A stretch of DNA of 7,620 bases. Origin: JAMBLL01 sp964387145. GTDB lineage: Bacteria > Actinomycetota > Acidimicrobiia > Spongiisociales > UBA5794. The stretch spans positions 1 through 7,620 of the forward strand of contig CAYLVM010000117.1 in the NCBI GenBank assembly GCA_964387145.1. The letters are read 5' to 3'. The position numbers were made by a program, and so were the translations under genes. Below the pieces are notes generated by a model. It did no database searches and had not been told where the DNA came from. It saw nothing but the letters and a program-made list of their open reading frames with translations. This document shows, piece after piece, positions 1-7,620 of the stretch (its first letter is position 1; every line of letters starts with the position of its first letter).

Positions 1-132
1 GCCGAGGAAGCTGCTTTGCAGATGGAGATGCTCGGACATGAGTTCTTCTTCTTCCTCGACTCAGAGTCGAACCAGCACTGTGTGGTGTATCACCGGCGCG
101 ACGGCAACGTAGGACTGATCGAACCGGAGTGA
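1..132 (+). CDS. hpf: Ribosome hibernation promoting factor, long form (C-terminal end only)
   Basis: Frame 1 is open from the window edge to TGA at 130-132 and gives the last 43 residues of a protein. The stretch contains QMEMLGHEFFFFLDSES, then VVYHRRDGNVGLIEPE. This is the typical end of the C-terminal domain of long-form HPF (family pattern: LLGHdFFvF, VVYrRkDGnyGLIeP). In this family the N-terminal S30AE domain, outside the window, binds the 30S decoding region. The C-terminal domain dimerises, joining two 70S ribosomes into inactive 100S particles during starvation. The position just upstream of secA matches the hpf-secA order common in Gram-positive bacteria. The response regulator starts 12 nt after the stop, so the two are probably co-transcribed. 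The start and promoter lie outside the window. Identification of the domain is firm; only the fragment can be judged. Confidence 0.9.
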   Translation, partial: AEEAALQMEMLGHEFFFFLDSESNQHCVVYHRRDGNVGLIEPE

Positions 133-135
133 GCC

Positions 136-139
136 GGAG
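136..139 (+). promoter_or_regulatory. Ribosome binding site of the response regulator gene
   Basis: GGAG lies 5 nt before the ATG at 145 but only 2 nt before an in-frame GTG at 142. The spacing favours ATG 145 as the true start. The GTG would add just one residue. Confidence 0.55.
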
Positions 140-144
140 TTGTG

Positions 145-795
145 ATGAAGAGATTGCTGGTCGTCGATGATGTACCGCTTTTCCGTGCAGGGCTGACGTC
201 AGCCCTCATCGGGGCCGGTTACGACGTCGTGGGAGAAGCGCCCAACGGTGACGTTGCGGTCACGATTGCAGAGATCGAGCAACCCGACATCGTCCTCCTC
301 GATCTCCTGATGCCGGGGATGTCAGGCATCGAGGCGCTCGAGAAGATCGGTGCCGTCGCTCCGAACGCAGCCGTCGTGCTGCTCACCGGGTCTGAGTCTG
401 AAGAGGACCTGGTCGCTGCGATACGCAGCGGTGCCAGAGGCTACATCGTCAAGGACATGCCGTTCGACCAGTTGGTCGAGGCGATCGACAAGATCGCCGA
501 CGGTGGCGCAGCGGTCTCGCCGGGGATGGCAGGCAAGCTGTTCGACGTCACGAGGCAGCTCCTTCGTCACCAGCAACTCGTCGGTGCCCGCAAGCCAACG
601 CTCACCGGTCGCGAGATCGAGGTGCTCGGCCTCGTTGCCGACGGCAAAACCAGCAGGCAGATCGGTGACCTCCTCTTCATCTCGGAGAACACCGTCAAGA
701 ACCACATCCGCAACGTCCTCGACAAGCTCGGACTGCATTCACGCAACGAGGCAGTGCTGTACGCGGTGCGTGAGAACCTGATCTCGTTGCGCTGA
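145..795 (+). CDS. NarL/FixJ-family response regulator (receiver domain plus LuxR-type helix-turn-helix)
   Basis: This is a predicted cytoplasmic DNA-binding response regulator of 216 residues, the usual length for the NarL/FixJ family. The receiver domain spans about residues 3-118. It has the acidic pair D8-D9, the phospho-acceptor D53 in LLDLLMPGMSG, the switch residue T81 and the invariant K103 in VKD. A short linker leads to a LuxR/GerE helix-turn-helix at about 152-212 (LTGREIEVLGLVADGKTSRQ, then FISENTVKNHIRNVLDKLGL). All phosphorylation residues are present, so it should be controlled by a histidine kinase, but none is encoded here. It follows hpf by 12 nt and precedes secA by 51 nt, so an hpf operon is likely. 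The start at ATG 145 is chosen from the GGAG spacing; GTG 142 is the alternative. Its target genes cannot be read from the sequence. Family assignment is firm; a link to ribosome hibernation or stress is inference. Confidence 0.93.
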   Translation: MKRLLVVDDVPLFRAGLTSALIGAGYDVVGEAPNGDVAVTIAEIEQPDIVLLDLLMPGMSGIEALEKIGAVAPNAAVVLLTGSESEEDLVAAIRSGARGYIVKDMPFDQLVEAIDKIADGGAAVSPGMAGKLFDVTRQLLRHQQLVGARKPTLTGREIEVLGLVADGKTSRQIGDLLFISENTVKNHIRNVLDKLGLHSRNEAVLYAVRENLISLR

Positions 796-804
796 CCGAA
801 GAAG

Positions 805-820
805 GGTGTTCGGGAATACC
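805..820 (+). other. Inverted repeat between the response regulator gene and secA
   Basis: GGTGTT and AATACC flank the tetraloop CGGG, giving a 6-bp stem with one G-T wobble. It begins 10 nt after the response regulator stop and is not followed by a T run, so it is not a classic intrinsic terminator. It lies where the -35 region of a secA promoter would be, so it could be an operator, a weak terminator or chance. Confidence 0.3.
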
Positions 821-831
821 GGCCAGACCCG

Positions 832-837
832 TAACAT
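832..837 (+). promoter_or_regulatory. Possible -10 box for a leaderless or near-leaderless secA transcript
   Basis: TAACAT fits the TAnnnT -10 pattern and ends 9 nt before the secA ATG. No convincing -35 hexamer sits 17 nt upstream. No Shine-Dalgarno sequence precedes the ATG. Transcription starting about 7-9 nt after the box would begin at or next to the start codon, as is common in Actinomycetota. Confidence 0.35.
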
Positions 838-846
838 TGAATCACC

Positions 847-3495
<2,649 letters not shown>

Positions 3496-3501
<6 letters not shown>

Positions 3502-3517
3502 ACGGACGCCGTCACCC
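3496..3517 (+). terminator. Possible hairpin terminator overlapping the secA stop codon
   Basis: GGGTGA (3496-3501, containing the TGA stop) and TCACCC (3512-3517) are perfect complements around a 10-nt loop. No T run follows, so intrinsic termination is uncertain. U-tract-poor hairpins do occur in high-GC Gram-positives. It sits before a separate candidate prfB promoter, which would fit a transcript end. Confidence 0.3.
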
Positions 3518-3548
3518 TGGCATCTCTCGCCACGTTGACAGACCTCGC

Positions 3549-3554
3549 TACCCT
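3549..3554 (+). promoter_or_regulatory. Possible -10 box for a leaderless prfB transcript
   Basis: TACCCT fits TAnnnT and ends 8 nt before the prfB ATG, close to the spacing seen before secA. No Shine-Dalgarno sequence is present. A perfect TTGACA lies at 3535-3540, but only 8 nt separate it from this box, so the two cannot form a normal promoter together. Confidence 0.35.
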
Positions 3555-3562
3555 GCGAATCC

Positions 3563-4675
3563 ATGGAACCTGTTGAACTTCGCGCCATCGTCTCTGATCT
3601 CTCCAGCCGGCTCAGCGATGCGCGCCAGTTCCTCGACATCGAAGGCAAGGAGGCCGAGCTCGTCGAGCTCCGCAACCAGGCATCGGAGCCCGGCTTGTGG
3701 GACGACCAGGATCGCGCCAGGGAGATCACGAGCCGCTTGTCGCGTCACGAAGCCACTATCAAGCACGTTGAGGACCTCGAAGCCTCGATGGACGATGTCG
3801 ATGTCCTTCTCGAGCTCGCCGTTGAGGAGGGTGACAAGGAGTCGCTCGACGAGGTGGAGTCCGAGCTGAAGGCGATGACGACCGAGCTCGCTCTTCTCGA
3901 ACGGGAGTCACTCTTCTTCGGCGACTACGACGATCGACCGGCGATCGTGTCGATCTCCGCTGGTGCCGGTGGGGTAGACGCCCAGGACTGGGCCGAGATG
4001 CTTCTCCGGATGTACACCAGATACCTGGAGCGATCGTCGATGACGTTCAACGTCGACGAGTATCAAGAGGGCGAGGAGGCCGGCATCAAGTCGGTGACGC
4101 TCACGGTCAAGGGAGACAACGCGTACGGAACGTTCGAGTCCGAACGTGGGACACACCGGCTCGTGCGCATCAGCCCATTCGATTCGAACGCACGGCGTCA
4201 CACCGCCTTTGCAGGGGTCGACGTCATACCCGAGGTCGACATCGCAGAGATCGAGATCGAGACCGAGGACCTGCGAATCGATACCTATCGTGCTTCGGGT
4301 GCAGGTGGTCAGCACATCAACAAGACGGATTCAGCGGTACGGATCACGCACCTCCCCACAGGGATCGTCGTGTCGTGCCAGGCCGAGCGGTCCCAGATGC
4401 AGAACAAGGTGAGAGCGATGCAGCTTCTCGCTGCCAGGCTCGCTGAGAAGGCCCGCCAGGATCAGATGGCGGAAGTCGCCGCGATCCGCGGTGATCAGCA
4501 CGAGGCCGGCTGGGGTCGGCAGATTCGCAGCTACGTGCTCCAGCCGTACCAGATGGTCAAGGACCTGCGCACCAGCCATGAGGTCGGTAACGTCATGGGC
4601 GTCCTTGACGGCGACATCGACGGCTTCATCGATGCCTATCTCCAGTGGAGACGAGCCGAGCTGTTCGAAGCGTAG
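3563..4675 (+). CDS. prfB: Peptide chain release factor 2 (RF2)
   Basis: RF2 recognises UGA and UAA in the ribosomal A site and triggers release of the finished peptide. The 370 residues are close to the 365 of E. coli RF2. An N-terminal helical domain covers about residues 1-105. The domain with the stop-codon anticodon tripeptide SPF (204-206) follows, which marks RF2 rather than RF1 (PxT). The catalytic GGQ loop is at 248-250 (SGAGGQHINKTDSAVRITH), and the C-terminal WGRQIRSYVLQPYQMVKDLR block completes the fold. The reading frame is continuous: at the site of the usual autoregulatory +1 frameshift (CTT TGA C) this gene reads CTC GAC in frame in RQFLDIEGKE, with no internal stop and no upstream Shine-Dalgarno-like enhancer. 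Autoregulation by frameshifting is therefore absent. The start aligns with known RF2 N-termini. The next gene begins 116 nt downstream. Confidence 0.98.
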   Translation: MEPVELRAIVSDLSSRLSDARQFLDIEGKEAELVELRNQASEPGLWDDQDRAREITSRLSRHEATIKHVEDLEASMDDVDVLLELAVEEGDKESLDEVESELKAMTTELALLERESLFFGDYDDRPAIVSISAGAGGVDAQDWAEMLLRMYTRYLERSSMTFNVDEYQEGEEAGIKSVTLTVKGDNAYGTFESERGTHRLVRISPFDSNARRHTAFAGVDVIPEVDIAEIEIETEDLRIDTYRASGAGGQHINKTDSAVRITHLPTGIVVSCQAERSQMQNKVRAMQLLAARLAEKARQDQMAEVAAIRGDQHEAGWGRQIRSYVLQPYQMVKDLRTSHEVGNVMGVLDGDIDGFIDAYLQWRRAELFEA

Positions 4676-4704
4676 CTCGATCCGACGGCTCGACGGTCGA
4701 TTAA

Positions 4705-4720
4705 CACTATGGTGATAGTG
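4705..4720 (+). promoter_or_regulatory. Candidate operator upstream of the iron permease
   Basis: CACTAT and ATAGTG form a perfect 6-bp inverted repeat around GGTG, ending 71 nt before the permease start. TTAACA (4701-4706) resembles a -35 box, and TATGGT (4708-4713) and GATAGT (4714-4719) resemble -10 boxes, so the palindrome overlaps possible promoter elements, as an operator would. It does not match the DtxR/IdeR or Fur consensus in a way I can support, so the binding protein is unknown. Confidence 0.35.
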
Positions 4721-4756
4721 GAAAGATCTGCGATACCCGGGTAGTGCAAAGTAGGC

Positions 4757-4771
4757 TCGATGGGACATCGA
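4757..4771 (+). other. Hairpin in the leader of the iron permease
   Basis: TCGATG and CATCGA are perfect complements around the 3-nt loop GGA, ending 20 nt before the GTG start. An alternative pairing, GGGA (4762-4765) with TCCC (4773-4776), would exclude it. It could be an RNA hairpin affecting translation or a DNA site. I recognise no known riboswitch class. Confidence 0.35.
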
Positions 4772-4776
4772 ATCCC

Positions 4777-4789
4777 GTGAAAGGTTCAC
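4777..4789 (+). promoter_or_regulatory. Shine-Dalgarno region of the iron permease within a small inverted repeat
   Basis: AAAGG (4780-4784) lies 7 nt before GTG 4792 and is the only good ribosome binding site near the candidate starts at 4744, 4777 and 4792, so it decides the start. It sits inside the perfect inverted repeat GTGAA-AGG-TTCAC, which could partly hide the site if it folds in the mRNA. Confidence 0.45.
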
Positions 4790-4791
4790 CT

Positions 4792-5640
4792 GTGGCTTCC
4801 TTCCTGTTGATGCTTCGAGAAGGCGTCGAAGCGGCGATCGTCGTCGCGATCCTGCTCGCGTACGTTGACCGGGTTCAACAGGCCGGGCAGAAGCGCTGGA
4901 TCTGGCTCGGCACGATCGGGGCGGTGGGGATCTCGCTTGCGGTAGGCCTGGTGCTGTGGATCACCGTTGGGGGGCTCGAGGGAAGCGCTGAGAAGTTGGT
5001 CGAAGGTGTCATCGCCGCCGTAGCTGCAGGGCTGCTCACCTGGATGATCTTCTGGATGGGTCGGCATGCCAGGTCGATGCGCGACAAGCTCGAGATGAGT
5101 GTTGACGTCGCACTCACCGTTGGGGGAACGCTTGGGCTGGCCACGATCGCTTTCGTCGCGGTACTGCGCGAGGGCCTCGAGAGCGCGCTGTTCCTCATCT
5201 CGACGACCGTTGGCGATTCTTCGGGTGCAGCACAGCTCTTGGGGGCTGTGCTCGGCATCGCCGGTGCCGTCGCGATCGGATACGGCATCTACCGAGGTGC
5301 GGAGTCCATCGATCTGCGGCGGTTCTTCCGGGTCACGGGCATCCTGATCATCTTCTTCGCTGCAGGTCTCGTCTCGAAAGCCGTCTCCGAGTTCCAGGAG
5401 TTCGGACTGATCCCCATCTACGTCGAGCACATCTATCAGCTCACGATCCTCGATCCTGATACGTCGCTGATCGCCCGATTCCTCAAGAGTCTGTTCGGGT
5501 GGCGGAATGATCCGTCGTTGCTCACCGTCGTCTCCTACTTCGCCTATCTCATCCCCGTCGGCTGGGCATTTCTCAAGATGACTGCCCGACCTTCGGGGGT
5601 CAGGGCCGACGCCCCCAGGGAAGCATCCAGGGACGTCTGA
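4792..5640 (+). CDS. FTR1/EfeU-family iron permease
   Basis: This is a predicted inner-membrane protein of 282 residues that should import iron. It carries both family signatures: REGVE at residues 9-13 in the first helix and REGLE at 126-130 in the fourth. Their glutamates are known in FTR1/EfeU proteins to be needed for iron transfer. Seven hydrophobic segments are visible, at about 3-24, 37-60, 70-90, 106-138, 146-167, 181-198 and 243-263, which is the expected topology. The start is GTG 4792 because AAAGG lies 7 nt upstream and the first helix begins at once. The longer reading frame from GTG 4744 would add 16 polar residues without a ribosome binding site. No EfeO or EfeB partner (periplasmic cupredoxin/M75 protein or Dyp peroxidase) is encoded nearby. 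It interrupts the prfB-ftsE order. Family is firm; the metal specificity is inferred. Confidence 0.9.
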   Translation: MASFLLMLREGVEAAIVVAILLAYVDRVQQAGQKRWIWLGTIGAVGISLAVGLVLWITVGGLEGSAEKLVEGVIAAVAAGLLTWMIFWMGRHARSMRDKLEMSVDVALTVGGTLGLATIAFVAVLREGLESALFLISTTVGDSSGAAQLLGAVLGIAGAVAIGYGIYRGAESIDLRRFFRVTGILIIFFAAGLVSKAVSEFQEFGLIPIYVEHIYQLTILDPDTSLIARFLKSLFGWRNDPSLLTVVSYFAYLIPVGWAFLKMTARPSGVRADAPREASRDV

Positions 5641-5704
5641 GCGAATCCGTCCTCCCGCCGCGCATGGGCAGAGAACACCCGAGCTCACTCAATTGCCTCG
5701 GGTT

Positions 5705-5751
5705 TACGGGCAAGCGAGGTAGCCTTCAAGTGGCCGGCATACGGGCCAAGC
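5705..5751 (+). repeat. Imperfect direct repeat in the FTR1-ftsE intergenic region
   Basis: TACGGGCAAGC (5705-5715) recurs as TACGGGCCAAGC (5740-5751), differing by one inserted C, with 35 nt between starts. The 137-nt gap before ftsE holds no open gene. TAGCCT (5720-5725), between the copies, fits TAnnnT but has no well-spaced -35 box. The repeat may be regulator half-sites or chance. Confidence 0.3.
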
Positions 5752-5777
5752 AACAGCCGACCCCCTGAAATTCTTTC

Positions 5778-6791
5778 ATGATCAAACTCGAAAACATCAC
5801 CAAGGTCTACCCGGGCGGAACCGTCGCGGTCAAGGACATCGACATAGAAGTCGCCAAGGGCGAGTTCGTCTTCCTCGTCGGTGCATCTGGATCGGGCAAG
5901 TCCACGCTCATCCGCTTGATGATGCGTGAAGAGATGCCGACCAACGGAGACGTGTGGGTTGCGGGAAAACACGCGTCTCACCTTCAGAACTGGAAGGTGC
6001 CGCACCTTCGGCGTTCGATCGGCACCGTATTCCAGGACTTCAAGCTCCTCCCGACCAAGACGGTCTACGAGAACGTTGCCTTTGCAATGGAGGTGACGGG
6101 CAAGCACCGATCGGTCATTCGCAACCAGGTACCTCAAGTGCTCAAGCTCGTCGGTCTGTCGGCGAACGCCGACCGGCTGCCCAATCAGCTCTCGGGTGGT
6201 GAACAGCAACGCGTCGCGATCGCGAGAGCGTTCGTCAACCGTCCTCTGATACTGCTCGCCGACGAGCCGACCGGAAACCTCGACCCCGGAACATCGGTCG
6301 GCATCATGCGGATCCTCGACAGGATCAATCGGACCGGCACGACCGTCGTCATGGCAACACACGACCACGCGATCGTCGACGCCATGCGGCGCAGGGTCAT
6401 CCAACTCGACCGTGGCCGTATCGTTCGTGACGAGTCACGAGGCATCTACGAGGAGACGAGGATCTCCGGGCCCGACGATGACACAGCGGTGCCTGACACG
6501 TCACCAATCGATACCGAATCGGATCCGGACGACGCGCCGGCATCACAGCCCGAACCCGACGTTCCCACAGAAGCGACACCAGACGATGCCGCCGTGGTCT
6601 CAGGGGCCGGTGCCGATACCGACACCGAGGCCGAGGTCGAGGTCGACCCCGTGCCCGAATCCGACGATGTAGCCGTGGTCTCAGGGAACGATGCCGAGGT
6701 CGACCCCGTGCCCGAATCCGACGAAGCCACGGGGGAGCTGCCGGTGACGGACGACGCTCCGCCCACCGAGGACGTCGAGGGATCGTCATGA
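5778..6791 (+). CDS. ftsE: Cell division ATP-binding protein FtsE with acidic C-terminal extension
   Basis: FtsE is the cytoplasmic ABC ATPase that, with FtsX, couples the division ring to periplasmic peptidoglycan hydrolases. The ATPase core (about 1-222) is complete: Walker A GASGSGKST (35-43), Q-loop Q86 in VFQDFKLLP, signature LSGGEQQRVAIAR (138-150), Walker B LILLADEP (157-164, catalytic E163), D-loop GNLDP and switch H195. VFQDFKLL and the tandem ftsX mark FtsE rather than LolD or MacB. Typical FtsE is about 220-230 residues; this one has 337. Residues 229-337 hold 35 Asp/Glu and no Lys or Arg, are rich in Pro, Ser and Thr, look disordered, and contain a duplicated VDPVPESD segment. The frame stays open to the 4-nt ATGA overlap with ftsX, so the tail is very likely real. 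The ATG has no clear Shine-Dalgarno. The role of the tail is unknown. Confidence 0.96.
   Translation: MIKLENITKVYPGGTVAVKDIDIEVAKGEFVFLVGASGSGKSTLIRLMMREEMPTNGDVWVAGKHASHLQNWKVPHLRRSIGTVFQDFKLLPTKTVYENVAFAMEVTGKHRSVIRNQVPQVLKLVGLSANADRLPNQLSGGEQQRVAIARAFVNRPLILLADEPTGNLDPGTSVGIMRILDRINRTGTTVVMATHDHAIVDAMRRRVIQLDRGRIVRDESRGIYEETRISGPDDDTAVPDTSPIDTESDPDDAPASQPEPDVPTEATPDDAAVVSGAGADTDTEAEVEVDPVPESDDVAVVSGNDAEVDPVPESDEATGELPVTDDAPPTEDVEGSS
6582..6719 (+). repeat. In-frame tandem duplication within the ftsE tail
   Basis: Two copies lie end to end. The first (6582-6662, 27 codons) and second (6663-6719, 19 codons) both start GACGATG, share GCCGTGGTCTCAGGG, and end with the same stretch. A 30-nt segment is identical at 6638-6667 and 6695-6724, 57 nt apart. 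The first copy carries 8 extra codons. All length differences are multiples of three, so the frame is kept. The near identity implies a recent duplication or ongoing length change. Confidence 0.85.
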
Positions 6792-7620
6792 CGAGTCTCG
6801 CCTACGCGATCCGCGAAGCCTTCAACAACCTCGGGAGAAACTCCCTCATCGTGCTTGGCGCGATCCTCGCGGTGTTCATCTCGCTCACGCTGACGTTCGG
6901 CACACTCGTCTTCGGTGAGGTCGTGCGCGTCAACACCCTCCAGTGGGCCCAGGACGTACGGGTGATCGCTTTCCTCCAGGATGACATGACCGCCGAGGGA
7001 ACCCAGGCGCTCGAGGCCGAGGTGTCATCGTGGCCCCAGGTCGGTGACATCTTCTACGTCTCGACACAGGACGCCTACGACGAGGCGCTGGTGCTGTTCT
7101 CCAACAACGACGCGATGTTGCGGGTCCTCGAGGAGAACCCGGACCTGCTCCCAGCCTCGTTGCGCGTCCAACCGGCTGATCCTGAAGATTACAACACCAT
7201 CGTCACGCGCCTGGAATCGACGCCCGGGGTCCAGAAGGTGACGTCTGCGGACGATGCGATAGACGCGATGATCGCTTTGAGAGACGGTCTTCAAGTGATG
7301 TTCTGGCTCCTTGCGGTAGCGCTCGGTGTCGCCGCGGTCGCGTTGATCGCCAACACGATCCACATGGCGATCTACGCTCGGCGCGAGGAGATCGAGATCA
7401 TGCGTCTTGTAGGAGCGAGCAACTGGTTCGTCAGAACGCCTTTCCTGATCGAAGGGGCTATGGAAGGGCTGATCGGTGGCGCGCTCGCCGTCACCTTCAT
7501 CGTCGTCGCACAGCAGCTGGCTGTCGATCGACTCGCCGATCTACCCGATTGGATCAACCTCGCAATCGAAAAGGATTTCCTCCTGAGGCAGGGTACGCTG
7601 GTCCTGCTGTTCGGAGTGCT
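6788..7620 (+). CDS. ftsX: Cell division protein FtsX (3' end cut by window)
   Basis: FtsX is the membrane partner of FtsE; its extracellular domain activates cell wall hydrolases at the septum. ATG 6788 overlaps the ftsE TGA by 4 nt, which implies translational coupling. The frame is open to the window edge, giving 277 residues and part of a codon. The family is near 300 residues, so only the last few dozen are missing. A short cytoplasmic N-terminus (MTSLAYAIREAFNNLGRN) leads to a first helix at about 19-42. An extracellular domain spans about 44-167, and a second helix about 169-192. The conserved cytoplasmic loop RREEIEIMRLVGASNWFVR (198-216), a third helix at about 222-243 and the start of a fourth at about 268 follow. 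The extracellular motif usually written NPLPAS reads NPDLLPASLRV here, with two extra residues. Topology and context make the call firm. Confidence 0.95.
   Translation, partial: MTSLAYAIREAFNNLGRNSLIVLGAILAVFISLTLTFGTLVFGEVVRVNTLQWAQDVRVIAFLQDDMTAEGTQALEAEVSSWPQVGDIFYVSTQDAYDEALVLFSNNDAMLRVLEENPDLLPASLRVQPADPEDYNTIVTRLESTPGVQKVTSADDAIDAMIALRDGLQVMFWLLAVALGVAAVALIANTIHMAIYARREEIEIMRLVGASNWFVRTPFLIEGAMEGLIGGALAVTFIVVAQQLAVDRLADLPDWINLAIEKDFLLRQGTLVLLFGV

Noticed and set aside
3535..3554. TTGACA plus TACCCT as a paired prfB promoter
   Set aside because: Only 8 nt separate the boxes; a working promoter needs about 16-18. The -10-like box alone is kept as a candidate.
4677..4700. Stem TCGA-CCG / CGG-TCGA after prfB as a terminator
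   Set aside because: It needs a bulged T, has a 9-nt loop and no T tract. It is too weak to list as a feature.
4744..4791. Upstream GTG start for the iron permease
   Set aside because: The added 16 residues are polar and unlike the family N-terminus, there is no Shine-Dalgarno, and they would run through the leader hairpins. GTG 4792 has AAAGG at good distance.
5595..5616. GGGGGT / GCCCCC hairpin near the end of the iron permease gene
   Set aside because: It lies inside codons for the polar tail (around SGVRADAP), has a wobble closing pair and no T run. It is probably a by-product of GC-rich codons.
4786..5688. A 300-codon minus-strand open frame opposite the iron permease
   Set aside because: It mirrors the permease codons, lacks any family motif and has no ribosome binding site that I can see.
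5685..6404. A 239-codon minus-strand open frame opposite ftsE
   Set aside because: It is antisense to the conserved ABC core, and its sequence is explained by those codons.

Overview
The window is a densely packed, one-strand housekeeping block from a high-GC bacterium, most likely an actinomycete-type organism (phylum Actinomycetota, perhaps an Acidimicrobiia-like or other deep lineage). The taxon is an inference. It rests on GC-rich codon use, the conserved order hpf, secA, prfB, ftsE, ftsX, a prfB gene without the programmed frameshift, and starts without Shine-Dalgarno sequences preceded by TAnnnT boxes. All seven genes read on the + strand. No stretch of more than 300 bases lacks a gene.

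Layout. 1-132 is the 3' end of a long-form ribosome hibernation factor gene (hpf). 145-795 is a NarL/FixJ-type response regulator only 12 nt downstream, with no sensor kinase in view. 847-3501 is secA, the preprotein translocase ATPase. 3563-4675 is prfB, peptide chain release factor 2. 4792-5640 is a seven-helix iron permease of the FTR1/EfeU family, set between prfB and ftsE. 5778-6791 is ftsE, the ATPase of the FtsEX division complex, with an unusual acidic tail of about 109 residues. 6788-7620 is ftsX, overlapping ftsE by 4 nt and cut by the window edge.

How the genes fit together. The core genes serve growth: ribosome hibernation (HPF), termination at UGA/UAA (RF2), protein export (SecA) and septal peptidoglycan hydrolysis control (FtsEX). 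The two accessory members are the response regulator, placed so that it is probably co-transcribed with hpf, and the iron permease, which has its own Shine-Dalgarno site and a leader rich in short inverted repeats. That leader suggests separate regulation.

No mobile element, CRISPR array, tRNA, rRNA or defence-type system was seen. The parts most worth a second look are the repeat-bearing acidic tail of FtsE, the leader of the iron permease, and the response regulator between hpf and secA.
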